The notes under the pieces: generated by a model
Told to the model about the DNA's origin: nothing
The model's database searches: none
The model's input: only the letters and a program-made list of their open reading frames with translations
Translations under genes and position numbers: made by a program
IMG/VR virus record: IMGVR_UViG_3300008108_002462
Location: 1-29,054 of that record
Origin: a virus
Strand: one strand, 5' to 3'
Length of the DNA: 29,054 bases
Shown: in pieces, positions 28,141 to 29,054 of the stretch
Numbering within the stretch: position 1 is the stretch's first letter
Layout: each line of letters opens with the position of its first letter

Positions 28141-28270
28141 GAAACTACCTATATTAGCAATACTATCACTTGCTACAGTATCTGTATATTTGGCTTATAT
28201 GAGTCTAAAAGCAGTCGACTGGGATATATCAGATTTATCATTCTCAGATGAGGAAGAAGAAGAGTTTTAA
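28133..28270 (+). CDS. 45-aa single-TM protein with acidic tail
   Basis: Product starts MSKKLPILAILSLATVSVYL: a single N-terminal transmembrane helix and an acidic C-terminus ending EEEEEF. Overlaps the preceding gene by 8 bp and the next by one base (TAATG). Function unknown. Confidence 0.6.
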   Translation: MSKKLPILAILSLATVSVYLAYMSLKAVDWDISDLSFSDEEEEEF

Positions 28271-28401
28271 TGGGCATACTAGACAATCTAGAGGCATATA
28301 TAGAGTTTGAAGAACCATACAAGGTAGCCTGTAGTAAATGTCTAAAGCTATTTATCAAGCCAACTGATGATCCTTTTATCTGTTTGCTTTGCTCACAATA
28401 A
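28270..28401 (+). CDS. 43-aa zinc-ribbon protein
   Basis: C21/C24 (CSKC) and C38/C41 (CLLC) form a mini zinc ribbon after an acidic helix (NLEAYIEFEEPYK). Typical of the many tiny zinc proteins in this window. Confidence 0.6.
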   Translation: MGILDNLEAYIEFEEPYKVACSKCLKLFIKPTDDPFICLLCSQ

Positions 28402-28415
28402 AAGGCGGGAACTAG

Positions 28416-28586
28416 ATGGAATACCTATTTCTACCTATATCAATCATACTCTCTCTATATACAGCAAATACATTCAATAGACTCATAGAGAGAAATAGAC
28501 TTAACAGATCCTTACCCAAGGAGCGAAAGATTCCTATTAGGAAGATATTCTTGCTGCTTCCAGCAAAGCAATCCAAGAGGAAATAA
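28416..28586 (+). CDS. 56-aa membrane-associated basic protein
   Basis: Hydrophobic N-terminus (YLFLPISIILSLYTA), then a strongly basic tail (RNRLNRSLPKERKIPIRKIF...KQSKRK). Ribosome-like AAGGCGGGA 7-15 nt upstream. It is the last gene before the non-coding region. A minus-strand frame over the same bases is its shadow. Confidence 0.55.
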   Translation: MEYLFLPISIILSLYTANTFNRLIERNRLNRSLPKERKIPIRKIFLLLPAKQSKRK

Positions 28587-28713
28587 GCTCCATATCCTAG
28601 TATCCCCCGCCATTTAAACATGTCTTAAAACCCCCTTAGAAGCCCATTTTGACTGCATAGATAGCATATCTTACTAAAAAGATTACTATTAATTTATGCT
28701 TGATTACTATCTA

Positions 28714-28936
28714 TTTGTCGACATAGAGATATTCATGTAATTGAGCGACCCTCCAATTTAAACCATAATCCTCCACTTTGCTCCACATGAGCATATCCAT
28801 GCCAATTTGTCAAGCATTTTGTCGACATTTGGCTTCAGGGGCATTTTAATATCTTCCGTAAACGGAAAATTTTGCCCACATTCTGACAGATTTTGTCGAC
28901 ATTTTAAAAGATAATATATAGATTTGTCGACATTTT
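28714..28936. repeat. Four copies of TTTGTCGACAT (origin iterons)
   Basis: Exact copies at 28714-28724, 28818-28828, 28892-28902 and 28923-28933; the last three extend to TTTGTCGACATTT, and copies 3 and 4 to TTTGTCGACATTTT. Each is centred on the palindrome GTCGAC. A degenerate half copy (TTTGTC) is at 28806. Confidence 0.85.
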
Positions 28937-29001
28937 ATGAGATATTGACATATTCCAGGGAATTTGCTATGTCCTCGTAACGAGAAAATTTCGCCCACGT
29001 T
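28835..29001. repeat. Imperfect direct repeat with changing hairpin stem
   Basis: Two copies (about 28835-28882 and 28955-29001) share CAGGG at the left and AAAATTTyGCCCACrTT at the right. Between them lies a short hairpin whose stem differs: TTCCGT/ACGGAA in copy A (28854-28867) and CTCG/CGAG in copy B (28974-28984). Both keep pairing while the bases change. Confidence 0.75.
28903..28922. other. AT-rich stretch, candidate unwinding element
   Basis: Twenty bases containing only two G and no C (tttaaaagataatatataga region), between iterons 3 and 4. It fits a DNA-unwinding element by composition and position. Confidence 0.45.
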
Positions 29002-29044
29002 TTATCCACAAAAAATCCACAGGCTGTGGAAAACCTGTGGATAA
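29002..29044. promoter_or_regulatory. Cluster of four DnaA-box-like sites
   Basis: TTATCCACA at 29002-29010 (perfect consensus), AAATCCACA at 29013-29021, and on the opposite strand TTTTCCACA (29025-29033) and TTATCCACA (29036-29044). They form two inverted pairs, which is how DnaA boxes occur at bacterial origins. Confidence 0.8.
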
Positions 29045-29054
29045 TTTGGGCTAG

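Larger units (their letters stand above)
28587..29054. other. Non-coding, repeat-rich region: candidate replication origin
   Basis: 468 bp without a credible gene, at the end of the window. In order: pyrimidine-rich stretch (28587-28700), TTTGTCGACAT copy 1, a stretch with several ATCCTCCA/CTCCACAT elements, copy 2, hairpin element A, copy 3, an AT-rich stretch, copy 4, hairpin element B, and a cluster of DnaA-box-like sites at the very end. The combination of iterons, AT-rich unwinding candidate and DnaA boxes is the structure of a replication origin that recruits host DnaA. No promoter motif or tRNA is seen here. Confidence 0.65.

Noticed and set aside
28714-28936. GTCGAC repeats as phage attachment sites
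   Set aside because: Four copies, no integrase, and close to DnaA boxes; iterons are more likely.

Overview
This window looks like part of a large tailed-phage genome, or of a contig from one. Every credible gene lies on the + strand, genes are packed with ATGA, TAATG or TTGA stop/start overlaps, and clear phage functions are present: terminase small and large subunits, two tRNAs, a CHAP endolysin with holin-like proteins, RecA, Holliday-junction nucleases, ThyX, a DNA polymerase III alpha chain and phage-style auxiliary genes (Hsp20, GroES, thioredoxin, PstS, MazG). A WhiB-family iron-sulfur protein and an MSMEG_6728-type pyrimidine-dimer glycosylase point to an actinobacterial host. The AT-rich coding sequence, a PstS gene and host-like secreted proteins would suit a low-GC freshwater actinobacterium of the acI/Nanopelagicales kind; that host is an inference.

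Layout. 1-5611: replication and recombination block (C-terminal part of DnaE, MazG-like protein, RecA, a PD-(D/E)XK resolvase candidate, a Cas4-like exonuclease, RuvC and small zinc or HTH proteins). 5608-7861: two glycosyltransferases around a methyltransferase, plus one unknown. 7879-10941: packaging genes and two tRNA genes. 11044-12957: Hsp20, an FmdB-like zinc ribbon and secreted PstS. 13019-16586: a large PA14-domain surface protein, then a lysis-type cassette. 16730-17836: a probable virion or prohead-associated protein. 17908-19157: a small operon with WhiB. 19187-22729: regulation and stress-type genes (proteasome-like Ntn hydrolase, secreted subtilase, DNA repair enzyme, thioredoxin). 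22777-25334: a secreted Ig-like/coiled-coil protein, a histone H1-like basic protein and several tiny proteins. 25411-28586: a nuclease-like protein, GroES, ThyX and many tiny membrane or zinc proteins. 28587-29054: a non-coding, repeat-rich region with DnaA boxes that looks like a replication origin. Major capsid, portal and tail genes were not recognised and probably lie outside the window.

Two non-coding themes stand out. First, at least eleven genes have a sigma-70-type -10 hexamer ending only 5-9 nt before the start codon, so their mRNAs are expected to be leaderless. Genes expected to be strongly expressed (Hsp20, the PA14 protein, the 24758 protein) instead have an extended -10 (TGaTATAAT), a leader of about 30-55 nt and a clear Shine-Dalgarno. 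Second, four gene junctions pack a rho-independent terminator hairpin and the next promoter into one short module, with the new -35 hexamer inside or abutting the hairpin. The terminal origin-like region combines four copies of TTTGTCGACAT, a two-copy hairpin element with different stems but the same flanks, an AT-rich stretch and four DnaA-box-like sites.

The phage also encodes an unusual set of exported proteins (PstS, PA14 protein, lipoprotein, subtilase, Ig-like protein), which suggests that it remodels or decorates the envelope of the infected cell.
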